A DNA stretch of 21,155 nt, taken from the NCBI GenBank assembly GCA_023227835.1, contig JALOCI010000047.1:1-21155 (forward strand). The letters are read 5' to 3'. Below the pieces are notes generated by a model, which searched no databases, was not told where the DNA came from, and saw only the letters and a program-made list of their open reading frames with translations. Made by a program: the position numbers and the translations under genes. Positions 15,159 through 21,155 of the stretch are shown here, piece after piece; the stretch's first letter is position 1, and each line of letters begins with the position of its first letter. Source of the stretch: Bacteroidales bacterium. GTDB lineage: Bacteria > Bacteroidota > Bacteroidia > Bacteroidales > UBA932.

Positions 15159-16244
15159 ATGAAAAAAATAATCCTTTTTTCTATTTTTTGCCTCTTTGCA
15201 ATTACGATTAAAGCACAAACAAGCTATACAATAAAAGGCAAAATCCCGTCAACCATAAAGGCTGATGTTGCTATAATGTCTTATCCCTCTGACGAAAAGG
15301 GCGGCCCATGGAAAGATGATACTACAGCTATCCGGAATGGAGAATTCGAGTTTAAAGGAACCATTGGAAGACCACAGATGGGTGAAATAAATTTAATAGT
15401 ACCTCGCCCTGAAGGCTTAAAAGCTGGTGAGCAATCAAGTGAAGATACAAATAATATGAAAAATGTGGCTTTATTCTATCTGGATGGGGATATTGACATT
15501 TCATTTAACTCTGACGGAATGGCCTCATATACAGGTGGAGGCAGAGAGGAGACAGCCTGGCGGGATTACGACAAGATTTGCACAGAGCGTTCTAAAACCT
15601 TAAATGGTGAGGCACCCGGCATTGAATTCTTTGAAGAGGTGATTACTGAATTTATTAAAGGTCATCCAGATAGTTATGTAAGTGTTGATTTGATGGATCT
15701 CTTTACTCAAAGCTCAATACAGCCCAATATTGTTGAGCCCATGTACAATGCCTTGAGCAAAAGAATGCAAAACTCAGAGAAAGTTTTAGGTTGGGTAGAG
15801 AAATTGAAAAAGGCAAAGTTAGCTGTATCCGGCAATCAAACAGCTCCTGAATTTACCGTGAATGATGCGGAGGGAAATCCGATTTCACTCTCAACTTACA
15901 GAGGAAGCTATGTGTTAGTGGATTTTTGGGCAAGTTGGTGTGTGCCGTGCCGTGCAGAAAATCCAAACGTATTAGCTGCTTATGAAAAGTATAAAGACAA
16001 AAATTTCCAGGTAATCGGTATTTCGCTAGATAGCAATAAGGGTAGTTGGCAAAAAGCAGTTGCCGAAGATAAACTTCCATGGAAACAGCTATGTGATTTT
16101 AAAGCTGACCAAAGCGAAGTTGTCAAACTATATGAAATATACAGTGTCCCTGCAAATGTACTCATTGATCCTAATGGCAAGATTATTGGCAAGAACCTAA
16201 GGGGCAAGGCATTACACGACAAACTTGCTGAATTGTTAAAATAA
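15159..16244 (+). CDS. TlpA-like thioredoxin-fold protein with N-terminal DUF4369-type domain
   Basis: This 361-residue secreted protein has a signal peptide (residues 1-20, ending TIKAQ), a beta-rich N-terminal DUF4369-like domain (about 22-125; TSYTIKGKIP) and a helical linker. A C-terminal AhpC-TSA/TlpA domain (about 228-361) follows. The redox site is WCVPC with Cys261 and Cys264, and the cis-Pro is Pro331 in YSVPANVL. It should reduce or exchange disulfides in the periplasm or at the cell surface. A second Cys pair is not evident. It lies 86 bp after susD and 21 bp before the next thioredoxin-fold gene, apparently in one transcript. Its substrate may be a cargo imported through SusCD or a cysteine-containing envelope protein. 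The sequence does not decide. Confidence 0.87.
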   Translation: MKKIILFSIFCLFAITIKAQTSYTIKGKIPSTIKADVAIMSYPSDEKGGPWKDDTTAIRNGEFEFKGTIGRPQMGEINLIVPRPEGLKAGEQSSEDTNNMKNVALFYLDGDIDISFNSDGMASYTGGGREETAWRDYDKICTERSKTLNGEAPGIEFFEEVITEFIKGHPDSYVSVDLMDLFTQSSIQPNIVEPMYNALSKRMQNSEKVLGWVEKLKKAKLAVSGNQTAPEFTVNDAEGNPISLSTYRGSYVLVDFWASWCVPCRAENPNVLAAYEKYKDKNFQVIGISLDSNKGSWQKAVAEDKLPWKQLCDFKADQSEVVKLYEIYSVPANVLIDPNGKIIGKNLRGKALHDKLAELLK

Positions 16245-16265
16245 ACTAAGATAAAAAATCAAAAC

Positions 16266-17561
16266 ATGAAAAAATTAATAATACTAATGATATTATTTGT
16301 GTCCAACACCACATGGGCACAACAATCATCCCAAGAAAAATATAATCTTGATGATTTTAATCTGATTGTTAAGGTTGAAGACCAGGAAAAATATTATGAC
16401 GAAATGCTTCAGGCTGCCACTTTAAATAATTCAAAGCCTGCCTTTCAAGATGAGTACATTACAACTTTGGCGACCGGTTGGCTGGCTAAAGGTAATCTGA
16501 AAAAATACAATTTCTATATGAAGAGCAATCCTGAAATTTCGTTCGTCAAACTTCTTTATTTTGGGTATGCATTGGAATATCTGGAAGATAACAGTAAGTA
16601 TATGTACGTAGTTGAACAGGCCTCCAAAGATCTTATATCTAGAATTGAGAAGGATGCCGGGAATGATGAGATGACCAGAGGCAGACTACAGGTACTACTG
16701 GAGATAAATGCAATGGCTAATGCCAAATTGGGGAATGTTGATGTTGCGAAGAAAAGTATTGAAAAGGCATCAGCAATTAAGGGTGATCGGGAAATGAAAT
16801 ATTTCAAGGATTCAAAAGCCAATTATTATAAACGTTATGCAACTGTTCTATCTGCTTCCGGAGAGAACAAAAGAGCTCTGGACACATTAAGCAATGCTGT
16901 AAGACATGCAGATTCAAATCCTGCCTTAACAACTACGTTAAGAAATATCTATATCAAAGTGTATGGAAGTGATAAAGGCTGTGATAAATTCATAAGCTCC
17001 CTGCAGGAGGAGGCTTATAATAAGTATTACAAAGAGGTAGAAGAATTGTATATCACAGATTCCAATATCCCATTTCAGGGGTCTTTGTCAATGCCTAACA
17101 GCGGTGAGAAAATGACTCTTTTTACCGCCAAGCAGCATGCTCATGACATTTCATTACCGGATCTTAATGGTAAAATGGTTCACTTTGCGGATTATAAAGG
17201 AAAAATTTTAGTAATAGATTTCTGGTCCACATTGTGCACTCCATGCGTTTCTGCATTTGCGGGATTTGAACGTGTTGTAGCCGATTATAAAAAAGAACCT
17301 TTCCAGCTATTTGTAATCGACCTTTTTGAACCGCAGGAAACGGTCAAAAGTTTTGTTGCCAAAAAAGGAATTACCCTTGATGTGTTACAAGATGAACCAA
17401 ATGAAAAATATGACATTCAGGGAACACCTACCAAAATAGTTTTTGATCCAATGGGTAATATAAGGTTTTACTCTTCTGGTTATGCAGGTTCTACCGATAG
17501 AGAGTACTATAAGTTGAAAGCCATGGTGGAAGTTGTTAAGGCTCGTTTTTCGAACAAATAA
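16266..17561 (+). CDS. thioredoxin-fold protein with helical N-terminal domain, active site LCTPC
   Basis: This 431-residue protein has a signal peptide (residues 1-19, ending TTWAQ), an all-helical region rich in Lys/Glu and Tyr (about 25-265) with TPR-like pieces such as YATVLSASGENKRALDTLSNA, and a C-terminal TlpA/AhpC-TSA domain (about 293-431). The CxxC is at Cys324 and Cys327 in STLCTPC, and the cis-Pro is Pro388 in QGTPTKIVFD. The Trp that usually precedes the first Cys is Leu323, so redox potential or partner choice may differ. The layout matches the next gene and the two may be diverged tandem copies. It is the middle gene of the thioredoxin-fold set, with gaps of 21 and 23 bp. An additional Cys (Cys239) is in the helical part. 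Confidence 0.84.
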   Translation: MKKLIILMILFVSNTTWAQQSSQEKYNLDDFNLIVKVEDQEKYYDEMLQAATLNNSKPAFQDEYITTLATGWLAKGNLKKYNFYMKSNPEISFVKLLYFGYALEYLEDNSKYMYVVEQASKDLISRIEKDAGNDEMTRGRLQVLLEINAMANAKLGNVDVAKKSIEKASAIKGDREMKYFKDSKANYYKRYATVLSASGENKRALDTLSNAVRHADSNPALTTTLRNIYIKVYGSDKGCDKFISSLQEEAYNKYYKEVEELYITDSNIPFQGSLSMPNSGEKMTLFTAKQHAHDISLPDLNGKMVHFADYKGKILVIDFWSTLCTPCVSAFAGFERVVADYKKEPFQLFVIDLFEPQETVKSFVAKKGITLDVLQDEPNEKYDIQGTPTKIVFDPMGNIRFYSSGYAGSTDREYYKLKAMVEVVKARFSNK

Positions 17562-17584
17562 CCGGGACAATCTAAGTATAAATA

Positions 17585-18997
17585 ATGAAAAAAATATTTC
17601 TCGCAATCCTTATGTTCTTTGCCATAAATGCTATGGCACAACAAGAGCAGAATACTAATACCAAGTTGGAAGCATTACAAAATGAAAAAAATAAAACAGC
17701 TCTCCAACAAAAGATAAAAGTCTTGGAAAAGGGTACGGCTGAAGATCTGGACTTATTAATCCAATATTATAATAATGACTCGATCAATAAGGCTGTCGTC
17801 ACTAAAATGCTTTTAAAAAAATACCCGGATAGTCAACAGGCGAGGATGGCAAGAATGACCTCCTTCCTTAATGTAAAAGGAGGTCCTGAAGAGATTGAAA
17901 AATCTCTGTTTTCAATGATCAAAGAGTTCCCGAATGTTAATCTTGATATGGAAAAAACATTAGTGGCTCTTGCTTACGCCGAAATTCCAGATAGTGCCAA
18001 AGCCATGAGTTTTATAAATTCTATGGAGGATTCGGTATATAAAGTGGCGGCAATATCTATGATGGTTGAGATTATAGCTCAAGTCAACAGCTCCTTGGCT
18101 TTGAATATAGCCACAAAAGAGCTTGAAAGGGTAAAGAAGATCAAGAATCAGACTAATTTAAGCTCCTCATTGAAGATTGATCCTAAAATAGTTTACAATG
18201 AATATATCAATAGATATGGTAAACTTCTTTTTAATGCAGGAAAAGATGAGGAGGCGTATAAGTATATCACAGAGGCATATAAAACCATGAAAGAAAAAGA
18301 TGAAGAGCTTGTCGAGTATTATGCTCTATTATCATCTAGTCTGAATGGTAACTATCAGGAGGCTTTTCCTGTTTTGACCAAAGCAGTAGAAAAGGGTAAA
18401 AGGGATATAAGATATATTAAGCAGTTGAGAATATGTTACAAGAATCTTAATCCTGGCATGGATGCTGATGCTTTTATTGCTTCTTTACAGCAAAGGCTTA
18501 CAGAACAGATCAAATCTAATTTAGAAAAAATGATGGTCAATGAAGCTGCTCCTGACTTCTACCTTACGGATGTAAATGGCAAAAAGGTGACTTTGGCTGA
18601 TTTTAAAGGAAAAACAATTGTATTGGATTTCTGGGCTACTTGGTGCGGTCCATGTGTTGCCTCATTTCCCGCCATGCAAATAGCTGTAAATCATTATGCA
18701 AATGATCCTGACGTAAAATTTCTATTTATTCATACCTGGGAAAATGCAGCTGACCCATTAATAGATGCCCAGCAATTCCTAAGCAAACGTAATTATAAAT
18801 TCGACTTATACATGGATACTAAAGATCCTGTTACAAAGAGACCCCCCGCAATTACGGCATTTAAGGCAGAAGGTATCCCTGCCAAATTCATAATTGACCG
18901 CAATGGCATGATCCGTTTTAAATTGGAAGGTTTTGAAGGCACTACCGAGGCTGCAGCTGAAGAGGTTATCCAAATGGTTGAAATGGCTCGAAAGTAA
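17585..18997 (+). CDS. TlpA-like thioredoxin-fold protein with helical N-terminal domain
   Basis: This 470-residue protein starts with a signal peptide (residues 1-18, ending NAMAQ). A long helical region follows (about 22-318), with TPR-like units such as GKLLFNAGKDEEAYKYITEAY (about 212-232). The C-terminal TlpA domain (about 319-470) carries the canonical site WATWCGPC, with Cys354 and Cys357, and cis-Pro432 in EGIPAKFI. It is expected to be a periplasmic or surface disulfide reductase. The shared layout with the upstream gene, including FISSLQEEA against FIASLQQRL just before the thioredoxin domain, supports an old duplication. The gap to the DsbD-N-like gene is 20 bp. Of the three, this one has the most standard active site and is the best candidate for the main reductase. 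Confidence 0.87.
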   Translation: MKKIFLAILMFFAINAMAQQEQNTNTKLEALQNEKNKTALQQKIKVLEKGTAEDLDLLIQYYNNDSINKAVVTKMLLKKYPDSQQARMARMTSFLNVKGGPEEIEKSLFSMIKEFPNVNLDMEKTLVALAYAEIPDSAKAMSFINSMEDSVYKVAAISMMVEIIAQVNSSLALNIATKELERVKKIKNQTNLSSSLKIDPKIVYNEYINRYGKLLFNAGKDEEAYKYITEAYKTMKEKDEELVEYYALLSSSLNGNYQEAFPVLTKAVEKGKRDIRYIKQLRICYKNLNPGMDADAFIASLQQRLTEQIKSNLEKMMVNEAAPDFYLTDVNGKKVTLADFKGKTIVLDFWATWCGPCVASFPAMQIAVNHYANDPDVKFLFIHTWENAADPLIDAQQFLSKRNYKFDLYMDTKDPVTKRPPAITAFKAEGIPAKFIIDRNGMIRFKLEGFEGTTEAAAEEVIQMVEMARK

Positions 18998-19017
18998 AAT
19001 ATTATAACACGTAATTT

Positions 19018-19455
19018 ATGAAAAGAATCTGTCTATTATTGATAATGAGTCTGATGACTCTTTGGGGATTTGCCCAGAACAACCAGCTTGTGTCATGGAA
19101 AATTGACACAGTAAAAATTGGCCCCTTAACCTATGAACTAAAAATAAAGGCAACAATAAAGGAGTCATGGCATATCTATTCTCAGGACCCTTCCAGAGGC
19201 GGAGTGGCAATGCCAACCCAGATAATTTTTGAAGAAAACAGGAATATCGAGATGATTGGCAAAACCCAAGAAAAAGGAGTGGAACAAGAAGATGGAAAAA
19301 GCTGTTCTTACTATTCAAAAGAGGTTACTTTCACTCAAAAAATAAAATTGAAATCTGAGGACAAGACGAACTTGAACTTTACCATAAAATATATGATTTG
19401 CACGGATCAAATGTGCCAGCCACCTTCTTCCAAGAAATTCTCTGTAATAATATAA
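19018..19455 (+). CDS. stand-alone DsbD N-terminal-like domain protein
   Basis: This 145-residue protein has a signal peptide (residues 1-20, ending WGFAQ) followed by one immunoglobulin-like domain of the DsbD-N type. Support comes from ESWHIYSQDP near residue 49, the LTYELKIKATI strand, and the C-terminal redox site CTDQMCQPP with Cys128 and Cys133, similar to the Cys pair of the DsbD alpha domain that passes electrons to periplasmic thioredoxin-fold partners. The membrane and C-terminal thioredoxin parts of full DsbD are absent, and the gene stops cleanly, so it is not obviously truncated. An extra Cys96 is present. As the last gene of the unit it may act as electron donor or shuttle for the three preceding proteins, drawing electrons from a DsbD or CcdA protein encoded elsewhere. 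Confidence 0.84.
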   Translation: MKRICLLLIMSLMTLWGFAQNNQLVSWKIDTVKIGPLTYELKIKATIKESWHIYSQDPSRGGVAMPTQIIFEENRNIEMIGKTQEKGVEQEDGKSCSYYSKEVTFTQKIKLKSEDKTNLNFTIKYMICTDQMCQPPSSKKFSVII

Positions 19456-19456
19456 T

Positions 19457-19498
19457 GAAGAGTTAATAGTGAAAAGTTAATAGTGAAAAGTTAATAGT
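19457..19498 (+). repeat. 14-nt tandem repeat, three copies
   Basis: The unit GAAAAGTTAATAGT occurs three times in a row (19457-19470 with one A-to-G change, 19471-19484, 19485-19498), followed by a degenerate partial unit. It begins immediately after the stop codon of the DsbD-N-like gene. Similar AGTTAATAGTGAA-type tracts are, from general experience, common between genes in Bacteroidota. No function is known to me. Slippage would make copy number variable between strains. Confidence 0.85.
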
Positions 19499-19520
19499 GA
19501 AGTTAAGTTATCTAATGCAA

Positions 19521-19558
19521 ATGGGCATGCCAGACGAGTCAGGTGTGCCCATATTTTA
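19521..19558 (+). terminator. terminator-like hairpin after the thioredoxin-fold genes
   Basis: ATGGGCATGCC (19521-19531) pairs with GGTGTGCCCAT (19542-19552), with seven perfect outer pairs and wobbles inside, around a 10-nt loop. ATATTTTATTT follows, a weak T-rich tail. It lies 66 bp after the last gene of the SusCD-thioredoxin unit and before the promoter of the propeller lipoprotein gene, so it fits as the end of the long transcript. Confidence 0.55.
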
Positions 19559-19603
19559 TTTCCATGATGTATCAGCTATTTTATATAATAAATATTCTAT
19601 ATT

Positions 19604-19635
19604 TCTGTCTGGCAAGCCCAAATAATATATATTTG
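19604..19635 (+). promoter_or_regulatory. promoter for the propeller lipoprotein gene
   Basis: TATATTTG (19628-19635) matches TAnnTTTG exactly. TCTG (19604-19607), one mismatch from TTTG, lies 20 bp upstream, the expected spacing. The predicted start site near 19640 is almost at the first base of the hairpin at 19643-19660, giving a leader of about 50 nt. Confidence 0.55.
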
Positions 19636-19642
19636 TTAAATA

Positions 19643-19660
19643 GACACTTATAAAAGTGTC
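19643..19660 (+). promoter_or_regulatory. perfect 7-bp hairpin at predicted mRNA 5' end
   Basis: GACACTT (19643-19649) and AAGTGTC (19654-19660) are perfect inverted copies around ATAA. The site starts within a few bases of the predicted transcription start for the next gene. It could be a 5' stem-loop that stabilises the message or an operator for a dimeric regulator. A terminator is less likely because the following tract is A-rich, not T-rich. Confidence 0.5.
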
Positions 19661-19692
19661 GAAAAAATAAACTTTAAAACAGCTTTGTTAAT

Positions 19693-20757
19693 ATGAAAAG
19701 ATATATAGAAGCAAGTCTGAATAACGCTTTAATATTCATTGTCATAATATTTACCGCATTGTCTTGTCAGTCAAATAGAGATCCCCTCTCATTTTCCCCT
19801 CCTGTTTTCAAAGAACAGAAATCAGTAAATATCATTGACATAAAGATTGACAAGCTACTGTATAATATCTTAAACCTAGATATCATAGAAGATAAAATAG
19901 TAGCTACTGCATTTGACGGGACTAATGCTGTAAGTATTTTCGATAAGAATAACGGGAAACTGATTAATAGTGTCATGCCTGTTGGAAGAGGCCCGGGAGA
20001 ATATACATCTCACCATCTTTTGTTAAATGCATCAGGAGACAGTGTTTATGTTTATGACTTACAAAACAGATCTGTTTCCACCTATGCCTCCGAGGAATTT
20101 ATTAAGGGAAGTTTACCAAACAGAGTAGTGATGCTGGATAAATCAAATACGTATCTAAATGCTACGCCTTTAACAGACGGAAAGTATCTCTCATTCCCAA
20201 TTAAAGGCGCCCGTTTTGCGAATCATGAAGCAGACGGAAAACTTATAAGTTCATATAATAAATATCCTTCATTTAAAGAGATAACTGACACTCTTTCTAT
20301 TCATTATATGTATCGTGGCTTGGAGAAAACAGATGTGAAGCCGGACGGTTCAAAATTCGTATCTACCAATTCATTAGGTTCAATTTTAGAAATCTTTTCT
20401 ATTAAAGATGACTTAATCACACTTGAAAAAGAACAAAGGTTTTATGCTCCGAAAATTACAATAAACGACACAAAACGAGTTGTTGTTCAACCCGATTGTC
20501 TTATTGGTTTGATGGATTTAAAAACAACAGATCAGTACATATATGCAATATTCTCCGGAAAGCAGAACAAAGAGATAAACGGTAATAAAGTCTCAGGCAA
20601 ATATGTTTATGTTTTCGATTGGAACGGAAAACCTGTAAAATCTTACAATCTAAATAAAGACATTACCAAACTGGCTATAGATGAAGCCTCCCAACGAGTA
20701 TACGTAGTCACCAAAGATCAGGACAGCACCGAGGTGTTCGGGTATTTTGGATTGTAG
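19693..20757 (+). CDS. 6-bladed beta-propeller lipoprotein (BF3164-like/TolB-like)
   Basis: This 354-residue lipoprotein has a hydrophobic signal segment ending in a lipobox with Cys25 (TALSCQSN), then beta-rich blades with repeated Asp/Gly/Tyr-containing hairpins. The block PVGRGPGEYTSHH (residues 97-109), followed by DSVYVYDLQNRSVSTY, is characteristic of the 6-bladed propeller family typified by BF3164 in Bacteroides. Later blades read YIYAIFSGKQN, KYVYVFDWNGKPVKSY and QRVYVVTKDQD. The family has no proven biochemical role, and a binding or scaffold function at the periplasmic or outer surface is usual for such propellers. It has its own promoter and 237 bp separate it from the thioredoxin-fold unit, so it may not share its control, though such genes are often found near SusCD and TlpA-like genes in Bacteroidota. 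Confidence 0.85.
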   Translation: MKRYIEASLNNALIFIVIIFTALSCQSNRDPLSFSPPVFKEQKSVNIIDIKIDKLLYNILNLDIIEDKIVATAFDGTNAVSIFDKNNGKLINSVMPVGRGPGEYTSHHLLLNASGDSVYVYDLQNRSVSTYASEEFIKGSLPNRVVMLDKSNTYLNATPLTDGKYLSFPIKGARFANHEADGKLISSYNKYPSFKEITDTLSIHYMYRGLEKTDVKPDGSKFVSTNSLGSILEIFSIKDDLITLEKEQRFYAPKITINDTKRVVVQPDCLIGLMDLKTTDQYIYAIFSGKQNKEINGNKVSGKYVYVFDWNGKPVKSYNLNKDITKLAIDEASQRVYVVTKDQDSTEVFGYFGL

Positions 20758-20779
20758 ATAATTAATTAATTTCTTTTGA

Positions 20780-20950
20780 GAATTAAGCCCTGAGGCGAAA
20801 GGAGGGTTGATGGAAGGGCGATCAGTTGCAACGACAGCATTTCTTAGCAAAATGCGTCTGTCTGAGCCGAAGGTGAGTCAGCATTTTGATTGGAAATGCT
20901 TAGGCAAGCAACAGCCCTGACGGAACCCCTCCCCGAGCCTCAGGGCTTAT
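20780..20950. repeat. 166-nt palindromic repeat element, complete copy
   Basis: The core (20784-20949) is bounded by perfect 13-nt inverted ends TAAGCCCTGAGGC and GCCTCAGGGCTTA. Further arms pair inward in register: GGAGGGTT (20801-20808) with AACCCCTCC (20924-20932, one bulge), GGGC (20816-20819) with GCCC (20914-20917), GTTGC (20825-20829) with GCAAC (20908-20912), GCATTTC (20837-20843) with GAAATGC (20893-20899), and AAAATGC (20849-20855) with GCATTTT (20881-20887). The whole unit can therefore fold as one long imperfect hairpin. It looks more GC-rich than its surroundings and contains no credible gene. The class (MITE-like, REP-like or structured RNA) is undetermined, and no clear target duplication is seen. 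Confidence 0.85.
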
Positions 20951-21028
20951 TCAAATCTGAAATCCCACCACATCCAGGCAAAACAAATAATCGTAGAACA
21001 TTTTCCTATTAACTGATTTCTGTTGTAG

Positions 21029-21155
21029 GAATTAAGCCCTGAGGCGAAAGGAGGGTTGATGGAAGGGCGATCAGTTGCAACGACAGCATTTCTTAGCAAA
21101 ATGCGTCTGTCTGAGCCGAAGGTGAGTCAGCATTTTGATTGGAAATGCTTAGGCA
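21029..21155. repeat. second copy of the palindromic repeat, cut by the window edge
   Basis: This copy matches positions 20780-20906 of the first copy at all 127 visible positions, in the same orientation and 249 nt further on. The right third, including the closing 13-nt end, lies outside the window. The 78-nt spacer between the two copies (20951-21028) is A/T-rich and unrelated to the element. Confidence 0.9.

Noticed and set aside
20650..20850. Minus-strand open frame of 66 residues running into the palindromic repeat
   Set aside because: It overlaps the 3' end of the lipoprotein gene in antisense and owes its other half to the repeat; no family features.
20780..21155. CRISPR array
   Set aside because: Only two copies are seen, the repeat is 166 nt and the spacing does not fit; no cas genes are nearby.

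Overview
The window looks like chromosomal DNA from a Bacteroidota bacterium, most likely order Bacteroidales. The evidence is a SusC/SusD outer-membrane pair under a local ECF sigma/FecR anti-sigma pair, several signal-peptide and lipoprotein genes, A/T-rich start regions without Shine-Dalgarno sequences, and several TAnnTTTG (-7) promoter boxes typical of this phylum. The genus cannot be fixed from the sequence. No tRNA, rRNA, CRISPR array or transposase gene is visible, and all genes appear intact.

Left region (1-8247), household and carbohydrate genes. A secreted C69-family dipeptidase (230-1924, +) faces a minus-strand block. Read in the minus direction, the block contains: a secreted GH127-like enzyme (8247-6430); a trehalose operon with otsB (6258-5503) overlapping otsA (5512-3299), followed closely by a DUF169 gene (3273-2548); and a small DUF6132-type membrane protein (2481-2272) with a single-domain rhodanese (2258-1953). 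The OtsA is unusual: its glycosyltransferase domain is joined to an N-terminal module with two membrane segments and an extracytoplasmic domain, laid out like a sensor. A promoter at 153-183 points out of the left edge of the window.

Right region (8358-20757, +), a nutrient-uptake locus with a redox flavour. An ECF sigma factor and a FecR-type anti-sigma factor are followed by an intrinsic-terminator-like hairpin. Then come a SusC-like TonB-dependent transporter with an N-terminal STN signalling domain and its SusD-like lipoprotein. After another hairpin there are four closely spaced genes: three secreted TlpA-like thioredoxin-fold proteins (active sites WCVPC, LCTPC and WCGPC) and a stand-alone DsbD-N-like domain. 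No polysaccharide-degrading enzyme lies downstream of SusCD; the only glycosidase is the divergent GH127-like gene. The simplest reading is that substrate-loaded SusC signals through STN, FecR and the sigma factor to raise SusCD expression, while the thioredoxin-fold proteins handle thiol/disulfide chemistry of the cargo or of cell-surface proteins. The cargo is unknown. A separately promoted 6-bladed beta-propeller lipoprotein gene follows.

Right end (20758-21155). One complete copy and one edge-truncated copy of a 166-nt palindromic element lie 249 nt apart in direct orientation. They are identical over all 127 visible nucleotides. The element has 13-nt perfect inverted ends and nested internal arms and could fold almost end to end. 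It is either a small mobile-type repeat or a repeated structured RNA/DNA element, and is one of the two most unusual signals here, with the SusCD-thioredoxin locus.
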